DNA from: Gleimia europaea ACS-120-V-Col10b
GTDB taxonomy: Bacteria; Actinomycetota; Actinomycetes; Actinomycetales; Actinomycetaceae
DNA length: 64,000 nucleotides
Reading direction: 5' to 3'
Assembly: GCF_000411155.1 (NCBI RefSeq)
Contig: NZ_KE150266.1
Span: 1,426,001 to 1,490,000, forward strand
The notes under the pieces are model-generated. The model searched no databases. It was not told where the DNA came from and saw only the letters and a program-made list of their open reading frames with translations. The translations under genes were made by a program, and so were the position numbers. Position 1 is the first letter of the stretch; every line of letters begins with the position of its first letter. Shown here piece after piece: positions 1-8,510 of the stretch.

Positions 1-93
1 TGGAACCTCGTCGAGCGCTACAAAAACGTAGATTCCCTGCGGCTTCAACTCCATGTTCGCAAGGATGTGATCCAAAGAAAGTGAACTTGTCAT
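1..93 (-). CDS. ACT-domain-like protein, N-terminal fragment (cut by window edge)
   Basis: An open frame reads leftward from an ATG at 93 to the window edge, giving 31 residues that begin MTSSLSLDHILANMELKPQG and continue with IYVFVALDEVP. The 'leucine-rich helix, then P-x-G-x-YVF' pattern resembles the start of small ACT-like proteins of the COG3602/DUF2241 type, which are thought to bind amino acids. I see only the first third of such a domain, so the family call is a resemblance. An AT-rich stretch (TATATT read on the minus strand near 111-117) lies upstream and could be a -10 element. The rest of the gene is outside the window. Confidence 0.5.
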   Translation of the reverse strand, partial: MTSSLSLDHILANMELKPQGIYVFVALDEVP

Positions 94-185
94 GTAGGCA
101 CCGTAACGCAAAATATATGCTCATGCGTGACCGTCTCATGTCTTGATTCTCATTAAGAGATCTTCAGTTTTCGCAGGCATTTGAT

Positions 186-218
186 CCGGGCCGGCGCACC
201 AGAAGAAAACCGGCCCGG
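186..218 (-). terminator. Rho-independent-type hairpin after the ABC exporter operon
   Basis: Perfect 9-bp GC arms CCGGGCCGG (186-194) and CCGGCCCGG (210-218) enclose a 15-nt A-rich loop. The hairpin begins about 20 bp past the stop of the downstream ABC gene, and the minus-strand sequence after it is T-containing but lacks a clean T run. It also separates this operon from the gene at the left edge. Confidence 0.6.
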
Positions 219-238
219 GGTCTCAAACTGCGCGCAGG

Positions 239-2131
239 TTATTGCTCAAACTGTAACGCGTACAACTTCGCGTAGGCGCCTCCAGCTGCAAGTAGCTCCT
301 TGTGGCTACCCTGCTCAACCACGTCACCGTCTTCAAGAACCAAAATCACGTCAGCCGAGCGGATCGTGGACAGGCGGTGGGCAATCACAAACGAAGTGCG
401 CCCCTTGCGTAGTCGCTCCATGGCCTCTTGAATCACAACCTCCGTGCGAGTGTCAACGGAAGACGTGGCTTCATCCAAAATGAGAATGTCGGGGTGAGAG
501 ATGAACGCCCTCGCGATGGTAAGCAGCTGGCGTTCACCCTGTGAAAGGTTGGAACCCTCGGCCTTCACCACCGTGTCGTAGCCCTGCGGCAAGTGCCTGA
601 TAAACGAGTGTGCCTGTGCCTTCTTCGCGGCAGCCACTACCTCTTCCATCTCCACGTCGCGGCCAGCACCGTAAGCGATGTTTTCGGCAATAGTACCCTC
701 AAACAGCCACGTGTCTTGCAAAACCATGCCAATTCCCGCGCGCAAATCATCCTTATTAATATCGGCAATGGAACGGCCATTAATCGCGATCCTGCCCGCA
801 TCAATCTCATAGAAACGCATCAACAGGTTCACAAGCGTGGTTTTGCCGGCGCCCGTGGGCCCCACGATAGCAACCATGTGGCCGGGCTCCACCGTCAAAC
901 TGAGGTCGTGAATAACCGGTTTTTCCGGGTCGTAACCAAACCGTACATGCTCGAACGTAATCAACGCCTCGCGCAGATCTACCGGGCCTTCCTTCGCGGC
1001 GTCCTCATCCATCTCCTTTGCATCCAGGAACTCGAAAATGCGTTCGGCGGAAGCAACCATGGATTGAGCCAGGGTAGCCAGTGACGCGAGGGCGGAGATA
1101 GGGTGTCCAATCTGGCGTGAATACTGGATGAACGCCTGCACGCCGCCCAGGGAAATCGCACCGGCCGCCACCTGTAAGCCGCCCGCAACCGCAACCAGAA
1201 TGTAGGAGACGTTAGAGGTGAGCATCATCGCCGGCTGCATGAGTGAAGAAATTGCCTGCGCCCGCACCGCAGAGTTGTACAGGCTCTCATTGGCCTCATC
1301 GAACTGGCCCCGGAACTCCTCGCTCATTGAGAACGCCTGCATAACTTCGTGGCCCGTGTAGGCCTCCTCCACGATGCCGCCCAGCTGTCCCGTGGCTTGC
1401 CACTGCTGGCGGAAGTAAGGCTGCGCCTTCTTCGCAATCATGCCGGCTACGCCAGCTCCCAACGGGATCGCAATAATCGCGAGGATCGCCAGGCGCCACG
1501 AAATCCAAAACATCATGAACAAAATGCCAATTATGGTGAGGAGACTTTCAAGCACCTGCTGAATTATCTGCGTGAGCGACTGCGTAACGTTATCCACGTC
1601 GTTCGTTACCCGCGACATGAGGTCTCCGCGCCTGCGTGAATCCATGTAGGAAAGCGGCAGCTTATCGATCTTGTCCTGCACCTTCTTACGCAGTGCAAAG
1701 CCCGTGTTTTGTACGATCTTGCGCACAATCATGCCGACGGTGAAGTAGGCCAAAGAAGCACATGCGTACACCGCGAAAGCAAGCAGGAGGACGCGGGCAA
1801 GCGCCTCGAAATCCACGCTTGAGCCGGGCGTGAGAGTCATTGACTCCAGCATTTGCGCCAGCTGATTATTGCCCTCGGCGCGCAACTGGGTCACGTACTC
1901 GGACTTCGTCATGCCCTCGGGAATGAAGCTAGAGGCCACGCCGTTGAAGATGATGTTCGTGCCATCACCCAGTAACTTTGGGCCGGCAACCGTGAGCGCC
2001 ACCGCGAGGGCCGTCAAAAATACGGTTATCCAAATGCGTAAATGCTGCGGGCGAAGCTCAGCAAACAGGCGCTTTACAGAGCCCCGGAAGTCTTTGGTGT
2101 CGTTTTTGTAAGCGTCGCTGCGAGAACTCAT
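239..2131 (-). CDS. ABC exporter half-transporter, catalytically complete subunit (TMD-NBD)
   Basis: The product is about 630 residues. An N-terminal six-helix exporter domain is followed by a nucleotide-binding domain with Walker A GPTGAGKTT near residue 422, signature LSQGERQ, Walker B ILILDEATSSVD with the catalytic Glu, and H-loop IAHRLSTI. I chose the ATG at 2131: it overlaps the upstream stop as ATGA and is preceded by GGGGAGG. An in-frame upstream start at 2179 lies inside the preceding gene. The unusually long periplasmic-side insert between TM1 and TM2 (about 70 residues) is typical of the larger partner of heterodimeric exporters. It is translationally coupled to the next gene and most likely pairs with it as a multidrug or lipid exporter. 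The substrate cannot be told from sequence. Confidence 0.93.
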   Translation of the reverse strand: MSSRSDAYKNDTKDFRGSVKRLFAELRPQHLRIWITVFLTALAVALTVAGPKLLGDGTNIIFNGVASSFIPEGMTKSEYVTQLRAEGNNQLAQMLESMTLTPGSSVDFEALARVLLLAFAVYACASLAYFTVGMIVRKIVQNTGFALRKKVQDKIDKLPLSYMDSRRRGDLMSRVTNDVDNVTQSLTQIIQQVLESLLTIIGILFMMFWISWRLAILAIIAIPLGAGVAGMIAKKAQPYFRQQWQATGQLGGIVEEAYTGHEVMQAFSMSEEFRGQFDEANESLYNSAVRAQAISSLMQPAMMLTSNVSYILVAVAGGLQVAAGAISLGGVQAFIQYSRQIGHPISALASLATLAQSMVASAERIFEFLDAKEMDEDAAKEGPVDLREALITFEHVRFGYDPEKPVIHDLSLTVEPGHMVAIVGPTGAGKTTLVNLLMRFYEIDAGRIAINGRSIADINKDDLRAGIGMVLQDTWLFEGTIAENIAYGAGRDVEMEEVVAAAKKAQAHSFIRHLPQGYDTVVKAEGSNLSQGERQLLTIARAFISHPDILILDEATSSVDTRTEVVIQEAMERLRKGRTSFVIAHRLSTIRSADVILVLEDGDVVEQGSHKELLAAGGAYAKLYALQFEQ

Positions 2132-3873
2132 TTTGCCTCCCCAACCTGCGAGCTTGCGATCTCGCCATATAGCGGGCAATCGCGTAGCAACTGCGAGTGC
2201 GTGCCAAGGCCCTGCGCTTGGCCTTCGCCAAGCACCAGAATCTGATCTGCATCCACAATCGAGGACGTCTTTTGGGAAACAACGATCACCGCGGCCTCGC
2301 CCACATACTCAGGCAGACCGTCGCGCAGCCTCTTTTCGGTCGCGGCGTCAAGAGCCGACAGGGAGTCGTCAAAAATATAGAGATCAGCATCGCGGTAGAG
2401 TGCGCGCGCAATCGCGAGCCTCTGCCTCTGGCCGCCCGAGAAGTTCTGGCCGCCCGTGTCCACCTCGGAATCAATCCCGTTATTGAGGGCGCACACAAAG
2501 TCGTAAGCCTGCGCTCCCCTTAGCGCCCACTCAACCCGGTCGCGGTCAACCAGCTTTTCATCTGAGCTTCCCGAAACCGTCGAAGCGATCGTGCCCGAAA
2601 ACAGGTACGCCTTTTGCGGCACCAGCGAAACGCGGCGGCGCACATCGGATATGCGGTAGCTACGCACGTCTTCGCCATTCATCTGCACTTCGCCACCAAC
2701 CACGTCAAACAGACGCGGAATCACGTTAACCAAGGAAGATTTCCCCGAGGCCGTTGGGCCAATCACGCCGGTCACGGATCCACGTGGGAAGTTGACTGAC
2801 AGATTCTTAAGGACGGGTGCTTCGGCTCCCGGATAGCTGATTGTCACGTCGCTCAAGCTGAACTCTGCAGGACCGGTTAGAACCTGGGGATGGTCGGGAA
2901 CGCGCAAGTTGGACTCGGTCACAAGCACCTCGTTAATGCGCTCAGCAGACACGGAGCCGCGCGGCACCATCACAAAAATGAAACCAGCCATCATTACGGC
3001 CATGAAGATCTGCATTAGGTAGTTAATGAATGCGATCAGTGAGCCAACCTCCATGTTGCCCGCCGCAATCAAATGACCACCAAACCAGATGACCAGCACC
3101 TGCGCAGTCCAAATCACCAGTTGTGTGGTGGGGAACATGAACGCGAACAGCGCGCCAATCTTCAAGGCCACGTCGCGCAGTTCAGCATTGACCTGCTCGT
3201 ACTTGGCGCGCTCCGTTTCTTGCCGCACAAACGCGCGAATCACCCGCATACCCGAAAGCTGTTCGCGAAGCACAGTGTTCATGCGGTCAATGCGCTTTTG
3301 CTGCGTTTTAAACAGCGGCACCATCTTCCACATCACCAGGCCGATCACAGCCGCAATCAAAGGAACAACCACAAGTAGCATTTGTGACACCTGCACGCTT
3401 TGACGCAGCGCCATCACAATCGCGCCCACACCCATCAGCGGCGCCATCACAGCCATAGTTAGCGTCATGAACGTAACCATCTGCACCTGTTGCACGTCAT
3501 TGGTTGTGCGCGTAATCAAAGACGGAGGCCCAAAGTGGGTCAGCTGATCCGTAGAGAACGTCTGCGCGTTCACAAACTGCTTGCGGCGCAGCCAGCGTCC
3601 CAGCCTCATCGACACCACAGCAGACAAAATAATCGCCAGCGTTGAACACACGATCTGCACCAGCGTGAAAACGATCATTAGCCCGCCCAGGCGCCAAATC
3701 GTGGCCGTATCGCCAACCACCACGCCCTCATTAATGATTCGTGCATTCAAATCAGGCAGAAAAAGCGCGGCTCCGGTTGCCCCAACCTGCAGCAAAAAGA
3801 TTCCTAGCAGTGTGGGAATACGGCGATTTAAAAACTTCCAAGCCAATTTGAAAAGCACGAAAACTCCCAACAA
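2128..3873 (-). CDS. ABC exporter half-transporter, degenerate-site subunit (TMD-NBD)
   Basis: A 581-residue TMD-NBD protein forms the first gene of the exporter operon. Walker A is GPTASGKSS and the signature is FSGGQRQRL. Walker B reads YIFDDSLSALD, with Asp in place of the catalytic Glu, and the H-loop His is replaced (VVSQKTSSI). These two losses are what is known for the non-catalytic half of heterodimeric type IV exporters such as TM287/288 and BmrC/BmrD, and the partner encoded next keeps both residues. The stop overlaps the next ATG by four bases. The ATG at 3873 gives MLGVFVLFKLAWKFLN, a usual elbow helix before TM1. Substrate is unknown; drug export is a family-level guess. Confidence 0.93.
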   Translation of the reverse strand: MLGVFVLFKLAWKFLNRRIPTLLGIFLLQVGATGAALFLPDLNARIINEGVVVGDTATIWRLGGLMIVFTLVQIVCSTLAIILSAVVSMRLGRWLRRKQFVNAQTFSTDQLTHFGPPSLITRTTNDVQQVQMVTFMTLTMAVMAPLMGVGAIVMALRQSVQVSQMLLVVVPLIAAVIGLVMWKMVPLFKTQQKRIDRMNTVLREQLSGMRVIRAFVRQETERAKYEQVNAELRDVALKIGALFAFMFPTTQLVIWTAQVLVIWFGGHLIAAGNMEVGSLIAFINYLMQIFMAVMMAGFIFVMVPRGSVSAERINEVLVTESNLRVPDHPQVLTGPAEFSLSDVTISYPGAEAPVLKNLSVNFPRGSVTGVIGPTASGKSSLVNVIPRLFDVVGGEVQMNGEDVRSYRISDVRRRVSLVPQKAYLFSGTIASTVSGSSDEKLVDRDRVEWALRGAQAYDFVCALNNGIDSEVDTGGQNFSGGQRQRLAIARALYRDADLYIFDDSLSALDAATEKRLRDGLPEYVGEAAVIVVSQKTSSIVDADQILVLGEGQAQGLGTHSQLLRDCPLYGEIASSQVGEAK

Positions 3874-3943
3874 GCATTACCCGAACTGGAAACTAGCCTC
3901 GTTGGCCCGCAAACAGGTCAGCAGACCATAGTAACTTTAAAAC

Positions 3944-4561
3944 ATGAGCCAACTTAAGTCTTTCTCAGACAGTGTGCTAAAAGTCGCGATCCACTACGCG
4001 TACGGGCGCATGCGGGGCCTCGTTCCGATTGAAACAGACGCGGACGCCGGTGAGCTTGTAGCTATCCTCGCCAGTCTCGGCGTGGCTGATTCGCAAGAGA
4101 AAGCCGGGCAAATCCTCGCGCTTGCGGCCGCTTCCATGCGACGGGTTGGCGCGGGCAAGGGAGCCTCGCTTTCTGCCCAAAAGTATGACCAAATGCGCGC
4201 CGAGATCCTGGCTGAAATGGGGCTCAAATCAACGCGCGGCGTGAGGCTGTGGCCACCCACCTACCAGACAATCATGCACCGTTTTGGCAGAACTTGGGCC
4301 GCCGCCATGAAAGAGTGCGGGCTCGCGGCCACAACCGATGGCAAAGTTGGGCGCAACAACGCTCGGTTTAGTGAAGCTGATCGGATTCGCGCGATCCGCG
4401 CCTACCTCGCAGAATGTGAGAGTACGCAAACCGCAGCCTCCTACGCTGGCTACGCCAAGTGGGCGAAAGAAAATGGGCAACCATCCGGCTCAAACATTCG
4501 CCAAGTGTACGGAACTTGGAACCAAGCGCTAGAGCAGTTGGAACGCCGCGAAAACGCTTAG
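3944..4561 (+). CDS. Unknown protein with two repeats like homing-endonuclease-associated repeats
   Basis: A 205-residue soluble protein, divergent from the ABC operon. I do not recognise a named family for the whole protein. The C-terminal two thirds holds two similar units. Each has a helix, then a segment containing P or W and P, then a conserved ending: RFGRTWAAAMKECGL near residues 112-126, and QVYGTWNQALEQL near 186-198. The 'aromatic/G-x-TW-x-x-A(L/M)' ending resembles the homing-endonuclease-associated (HNH-associated) repeat, a small DNA-binding helical unit. No nuclease motif is visible. The N-terminal ~60 residues are helical and alanine-rich. A DNA-binding role is inference. The start ATG at 3944 follows directly on the divergent promoter region with no strong ribosome site. 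Confidence 0.7.
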   Translation: MSQLKSFSDSVLKVAIHYAYGRMRGLVPIETDADAGELVAILASLGVADSQEKAGQILALAAASMRRVGAGKGASLSAQKYDQMRAEILAEMGLKSTRGVRLWPPTYQTIMHRFGRTWAAAMKECGLAATTDGKVGRNNARFSEADRIRAIRAYLAECESTQTAASYAGYAKWAKENGQPSGSNIRQVYGTWNQALEQLERRENA

Positions 4562-4569
4562 CCGGGCCC

Positions 4570-4959
4570 TCAAATCCGGCCGGTATTTGTATCGCGCCCA
4601 CGCAGGCGATCCAACTCGCGACGCTCACGCTTAGTGGGCCTACCCGAACCGCGCTCGCGGCGCGGAATCGCCATCATCACGTACGCCTCGGGTCTCGGCT
4701 CTGAATGATCCACATACGCTTGTTGCGCAATCGGGGCGCCCACACGCGTTCGCAGAACCTGGACGACCTCCAACACGCGATCAAAACCTTGAAAACGATA
4801 CGTCACTGTATCGCCCACACTCACCTTCTGGGACGGCTTCGCAGTAGAACCATTCACCTTCACGTGACCCGCCTTACACGCGGCAGTAGCCTGCGAACGC
4901 GACTTCAACTGCCTAACGCTCCAAAGCCACGTGTCTACTCTGACGGATTCATCACTCAC
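4570..4959 (-). CDS. S4-domain RNA-binding protein (Hsp15-like)
   Basis: A 129-residue protein. Residues about 6-60 form an S4 fold: VRVDTWLWSVRQLKSRSQA, then a GHVKVNG turn and the KVSVGDTV strand. This is the pattern of the Hsp15/YrfH and YbcJ group, which in other bacteria binds the 50S subunit or nascent-chain-stalled ribosomes. The C-terminus is very basic (RRERGSGRPTKRERRELDRL), as is usual for actinobacterial members. It is convergent with the preceding gene, its stop lying 8 bp beyond the other's stop. The precise ribosomal task is family knowledge and not shown here. Confidence 0.88.
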   Translation of the reverse strand: MSDESVRVDTWLWSVRQLKSRSQATAACKAGHVKVNGSTAKPSQKVSVGDTVTYRFQGFDRVLEVVQVLRTRVGAPIAQQAYVDHSEPRPEAYVMMAIPRRERGSGRPTKRERRELDRLRGRDTNTGRI

Positions 4960-4997
4960 ATTCCCATGCTATAGGAGGCGTGGCATAGGCTAAGAGC

Positions 4998-6572
4998 GTG
5001 TACGAAATACTATCCCAAAGCGCTATCCTCACATTCTTCCTGGTAGTGGCCCTGGGCGCCGCGTTCGGCCAGATCAAATTCTGGCACCTAAAGTTCGGTG
5101 CCGCCGGAGCCCTCTTCGTGGGCCTGGCCCTGTCTGCCGCCTACCCGGACCTTGGCCAAAACATGTCGCTACTGCAGTCCATCGGACTCGCCATGTTTAC
5201 CTACACGGTGGGCGTGGCTGCCGGCAGCACCTTCATGCAGCAGTTGAAGAGCCAAGCTCCGCTGATCGGCGCGGCCGCCCTCATGACTATCGCCGCCGGT
5301 GTCGTTACCGTTGTGGGCGGCAAACTCCTCGATATTCCCGCCGAGCTGTCCACCGGGCTATTTACCGGCGCCCTCACTTCCGCGCCGGCCCTGGACTCCG
5401 CGCTGCGCGTCACCGGATCCGCCACGCCGGGTGCAGGCTACGCCGTGGGATACCCGTTTGGCGTCATCGTTGGCATCATTATCGTCACCATCGTTGTGGA
5501 AAGGCCCTGGAAGGGTGAGAAAGATACGCCTTCACTTGCCGGCGCCGGCCTTGTGGCCCGCACCGCGCACGTGCAAAAAACTATCAACTTGCGCCAAATC
5601 GAACCGTGGGCGTGTCAGGACGTGCGCTTTTCCTACCTGCGTCGCGGTGACAAAACCCGTGTAGTTGTACCCGGCGAAGAACTCCAGCCGGACGACCTCG
5701 TTGTTGTAGTTGGCATTGAAGAACGCGTCCACGAAACTATTGACATCCTTGGATATGAATCCAGCGTTCACATTGCCGATGACAGGCGAGCAGTGGACTT
5801 TGAAAAGATCCGCGTTTCTAACTCGGACATGACCGGACGAACAATCGCGGAGCTCAATATTCCCGTGAAGTTTGGTGGCATCATTACCCGCGTCACGCGC
5901 GGCGACCTGGAGCTGTTAGCTAAAGACGAACTGGCGCTACAGCCCGGCGACGAAGTTTCGGTTTCTGTCCCGTCCTCGCAGCTGCAGGCCGTGCGCAGCT
6001 TCTTTGGCGATTCGGATCGTCGTATTGCCGAGGTGGACGCCCTCACCTTTGGCCTGGGCATGGTGCTCGGCCTGCTTCTGGGTCTTGTCTCTGTTCCCAT
6101 GCCCGGAGGTGCTATGTTCTCCCTCGGAGCCGCAGCCGGCCCGCTCGTAGTTGGCATGGTGCTGGGTGCGTTGCGCCGCACCGGCAACCTGATCTGGTCC
6201 ATGCCAGAATCCGTGAACCTCACCGTGCGCCAGCTGGGCCTCCTGTTCTTCCTCGCGGCGCTCGGCCTGGGTGCCGGCCCCGCGTTCAAGGAGGTTGTGG
6301 TTACCTCACTCGGTTGGAAGGCCGCGATCCTCGCCACCTCTATCACCTTGATTTCTGCAACCATGCTTGCCATTGCCGGTCGCCTGCTAAAACTGTCCGG
6401 CCCCCGTACTGCGGGTGGCGTTGCGGGCTTCCTGGGCCAGCCCGCCATCATGCAGGCCGCCGCCGCGAAGGTTGCGGACGAGCGCATCGAGTCGGCTTAC
6501 GCGGCCCTCTTTGCTTCCTCGATCGTGTTCAAGATCCTGCTGGTGCCAGCGATCTACGCGTTCTTGGCATAG
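4998..6572 (+). CDS. AAE-family membrane transporter (YidE/YbjL type) with paired RCK_C domains
   Basis: A 524-residue protein with two hydrophobic halves (about residues 5-165 and 345-523) flanking a soluble centre. The centre contains two TrkA-C/RCK_C-like units: one ending VVPGEELQPDDLVVVVG, the second ending LALQPGDEVSVSVP. The glycine-rich repeats in both membrane halves (FTYTVGVAAGSTF; GLLFFLAALGLGAG) are the 'YidE/YbjL duplication' of the aspartate:alanine exchanger family. The start is GTG at 4998. The RCK_C units suggest gating by a nucleotide or ion, and the transported anion is unknown. The gene stands alone, closed by a strong terminator shared with the convergent aminopeptidase gene. 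Confidence 0.9.
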   Translation: MYEILSQSAILTFFLVVALGAAFGQIKFWHLKFGAAGALFVGLALSAAYPDLGQNMSLLQSIGLAMFTYTVGVAAGSTFMQQLKSQAPLIGAAALMTIAAGVVTVVGGKLLDIPAELSTGLFTGALTSAPALDSALRVTGSATPGAGYAVGYPFGVIVGIIIVTIVVERPWKGEKDTPSLAGAGLVARTAHVQKTINLRQIEPWACQDVRFSYLRRGDKTRVVVPGEELQPDDLVVVVGIEERVHETIDILGYESSVHIADDRRAVDFEKIRVSNSDMTGRTIAELNIPVKFGGIITRVTRGDLELLAKDELALQPGDEVSVSVPSSQLQAVRSFFGDSDRRIAEVDALTFGLGMVLGLLLGLVSVPMPGGAMFSLGAAAGPLVVGMVLGALRRTGNLIWSMPESVNLTVRQLGLLFFLAALGLGAGPAFKEVVVTSLGWKAAILATSITLISATMLAIAGRLLKLSGPRTAGGVAGFLGQPAIMQAAAAKVADERIESAYAALFASSIVFKILLVPAIYAFLA

Positions 6573-6574
6573 CA

Positions 6575-6613
6575 AACGGCCCTTCGTTTCCTAGGTGGAA
6601 CCGAAGGGCCGTT
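6575..6613. terminator. Bidirectional terminator between transporter and aminopeptidase genes
   Basis: Perfect 12-bp arms AACGGCCCTTCG (6575-6586) and CGAAGGGCCGTT (6602-6613) with a 15-nt loop lie between two convergent stops (6572 and 6639). Confidence 0.85.
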
Positions 6614-6638
6614 GCATTAAATCACGCGAGGCGGACGC

Positions 6639-7919
6639 TTATGCGCCCTTCCAGTATTCCTCGAGCACACGCGACATCGCCAAGTGGTCGCTAACGTGGC
6701 TCATCTCTCTGGCCGAGTGCATTGACAGCAGGCCGATACCCACATCCACGGTGGTGATACCCAAACGCGTTGCCGTTAGCGGTCCAATGGTAGAGCCGCA
6801 AGGCATCGCGTTATTAGACACGAACGCCTGCGCGGGCACACCCGCAGCCTCGCACATGCGCGCCCAAAGCGCCGCTCCCACCGCGTCCGAAGCATAACGC
6901 TGATTCGCGTTCAACTTCAGCATGGGGCCCTTACCCGGCATCGGGTGGCTATTCGGATCGTGGCGTTCCGCGTAGTTCGGGTGCACAAAATGCCCGGCAT
7001 CAGCAGACACGCATGTGGTGCCCGCCAGCATCTGATGGTAGCCGTCCTCGTCCTTGCCCAGGCCAGCCGCGATCCGGCGTAGGGTGGATTCAAGGATCGG
7101 GCCGGACGCACCCGACCTGGTGGAAGACCCAACTTCTTCGTGATCAAACGCAGCAAACACCGCAATATCAGCAAAATCGGAAGCTTCCATGCGCTCTAAT
7201 GCGGTGAGGCCGGCGTGTACTGAAGATAGGTTGTCTTGCCGGCCAGCTGCGAAGAACTCCTCATCCAAGCCAAAACGAGCCGGGGCCTGCGCCGTAAAAG
7301 ATACGAGGTCGTGGCCCACAATGTCTCGCTCTGACTCCAGGCCCACCAGCTGCGCCAAATGTGTAAACAGCGACTTGTCACCCAGCGTCCACACCGGCTG
7401 CATGTGCTTTTGCCTATCCAGCTTGAAACCTGAGTTAATATCGCGATCCAAGTGAATCGCCAGCTGGGGAACACGCGCAATCGGGCCTGTCTTCACCAAG
7501 TGTTCGTTGCCGTGACGGTCAATAATTCGGCCGGCAAACCCGATCTCGCGGTCCAGCCACGAGTTCAACAACAGGCCGCCGTACAGTTCCACGTCAATCT
7601 GACCCCAACCGTCAGGTGACTTCGAGGAGCCGGACGGCTTTACCTTCAAGCCGGGTGAATCCGTATGGCACCCAATAATCCGAAAGGCCGGCCGGGTCAC
7701 CTCCTCGGGAATAAACCACGCCATCACGGCACCGTCGCGTACAAAGAAATGGCCACCAGGCGTGACATCCACCGGGTCGCATTCAAACATCTGCGAATAC
7801 CCGCGGGCTTTCAGCCTGGCGGCAATCTCCTGTGCTGCGTGAAAAGAAGAGGGGGAAGCCGCAATGAACTTCCCAAAATCCTCTACATGCTTAACTTCTG
7901 CATCACTAAAAATACTCAC
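6639..7919 (-). CDS. M18-family metallo-aminopeptidase
   Basis: A 426-residue cytosolic exopeptidase of the aspartyl-aminopeptidase (M18) family, which trims N-terminal residues from peptides. The family's metal-site motifs are clear: GCHTDSPGLKVKP near residue 80 (His and Asp), FDHEEVGSSTRSGA near residue 260 (general-base Glu pair), and a C-terminal HSAREMSH. Length agrees with bacterial M18 enzymes. The start is GTG at 7919. It is preceded by the acetyltransferase gene with only 9 bp between them, so the two are probably co-transcribed. No signal peptide is present. Confidence 0.93.
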   Translation of the reverse strand: MSIFSDAEVKHVEDFGKFIAASPSSFHAAQEIAARLKARGYSQMFECDPVDVTPGGHFFVRDGAVMAWFIPEEVTRPAFRIIGCHTDSPGLKVKPSGSSKSPDGWGQIDVELYGGLLLNSWLDREIGFAGRIIDRHGNEHLVKTGPIARVPQLAIHLDRDINSGFKLDRQKHMQPVWTLGDKSLFTHLAQLVGLESERDIVGHDLVSFTAQAPARFGLDEEFFAAGRQDNLSSVHAGLTALERMEASDFADIAVFAAFDHEEVGSSTRSGASGPILESTLRRIAAGLGKDEDGYHQMLAGTTCVSADAGHFVHPNYAERHDPNSHPMPGKGPMLKLNANQRYASDAVGAALWARMCEAAGVPAQAFVSNNAMPCGSTIGPLTATRLGITTVDVGIGLLSMHSAREMSHVSDHLAMSRVLEEYWKGA

Positions 7920-7928
7920 GTGTCCAAA

Positions 7929-8363
7929 CTAGCAGTAATAGCGGTAAACATTGGTCTCACGTTGCTCAAAACCAACGCGGCGGTACAGGCGATTCGCGGC
8001 CTCGCGAGTGGGGCGCGACGTCAAATCAACAGTTTTCGCCCCAATCTTGTTCGCATACTTAACCGCTGCTTCCACCAGCTGGCGGCCAGCGCCCTGACCG
8101 CGCGTTTCCTCGGCCACCACGACGTCTTCAACCCAGGCGCGTGTGCCCGTTGGAATATCAAACACCACCAGCGTCAGCATGCCCAAAATGTTGTCCGGAT
8201 CATCATCTGGCGTGTACACAAACAGCGTTGTTGCGGGCTGTTCCAAAAAGCGCGTCACGTCCTGTTCGTTCATTGCAGTAGCGGACGATGAAAGCTGTGG
8301 CAGCAACTTGTTCATGCCGTCAACAACGGCCTTCGACGCCTCGTTCACAATCTTGATGGCCAT
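7929..8363 (-). CDS. GNAT-family N-acetyltransferase
   Basis: A 144-residue protein with a GNAT core. The strand VFDIPTGTRAWVEDVVVAEETRGQGAGRQLVEAAVKYA contains the acetyl-CoA pyrophosphate loop (R-G-Q-G-A-G). It is followed by the C-terminal strand VDLTSRPTREAANRLYRRVGFEQRETNVYRY, where the R-A-N-R-L-Y..GF pattern is standard. ATG at 8363 is preceded by AAGGGG. The acceptor substrate is unknown. It is the first gene of a likely two-gene unit with the M18 aminopeptidase. Confidence 0.9.
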   Translation of the reverse strand: MAIKIVNEASKAVVDGMNKLLPQLSSSATAMNEQDVTRFLEQPATTLFVYTPDDDPDNILGMLTLVVFDIPTGTRAWVEDVVVAEETRGQGAGRQLVEAAVKYANKIGAKTVDLTSRPTREAANRLYRRVGFEQRETNVYRYYC

Positions 8364-8436
8364 GATGTATTCCCCTTGAGGTTGATAATTTTCTTCATTC
8401 TAAAACGAGGAGGAGGCCGGCGGATACTCCCGGGGC

Positions 8437-8454
8437 AAAGTTGCGCGCAACTTT
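8437..8454. promoter_or_regulatory. 18-bp perfect palindrome between the GNAT gene and thrC
   Basis: AAAGTTGCGCGCAACTTT is its own reverse complement. Flanking GGGG (8432-8435) and CCCC (8457-8460) extend the dyad with a short asymmetry. It lies in the 147-bp divergent intergenic region, 57 bp before thrC. It could be an operator for a dimeric regulator or an RNA hairpin in the thrC leader. The sequence alone does not decide. Confidence 0.5.
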
Positions 8455-8510
8455 ATCCCCACACTTTGGAACGCGCGGAACCAGGGGAGCGAAATCGGTA
8501 GGCTTACCGC

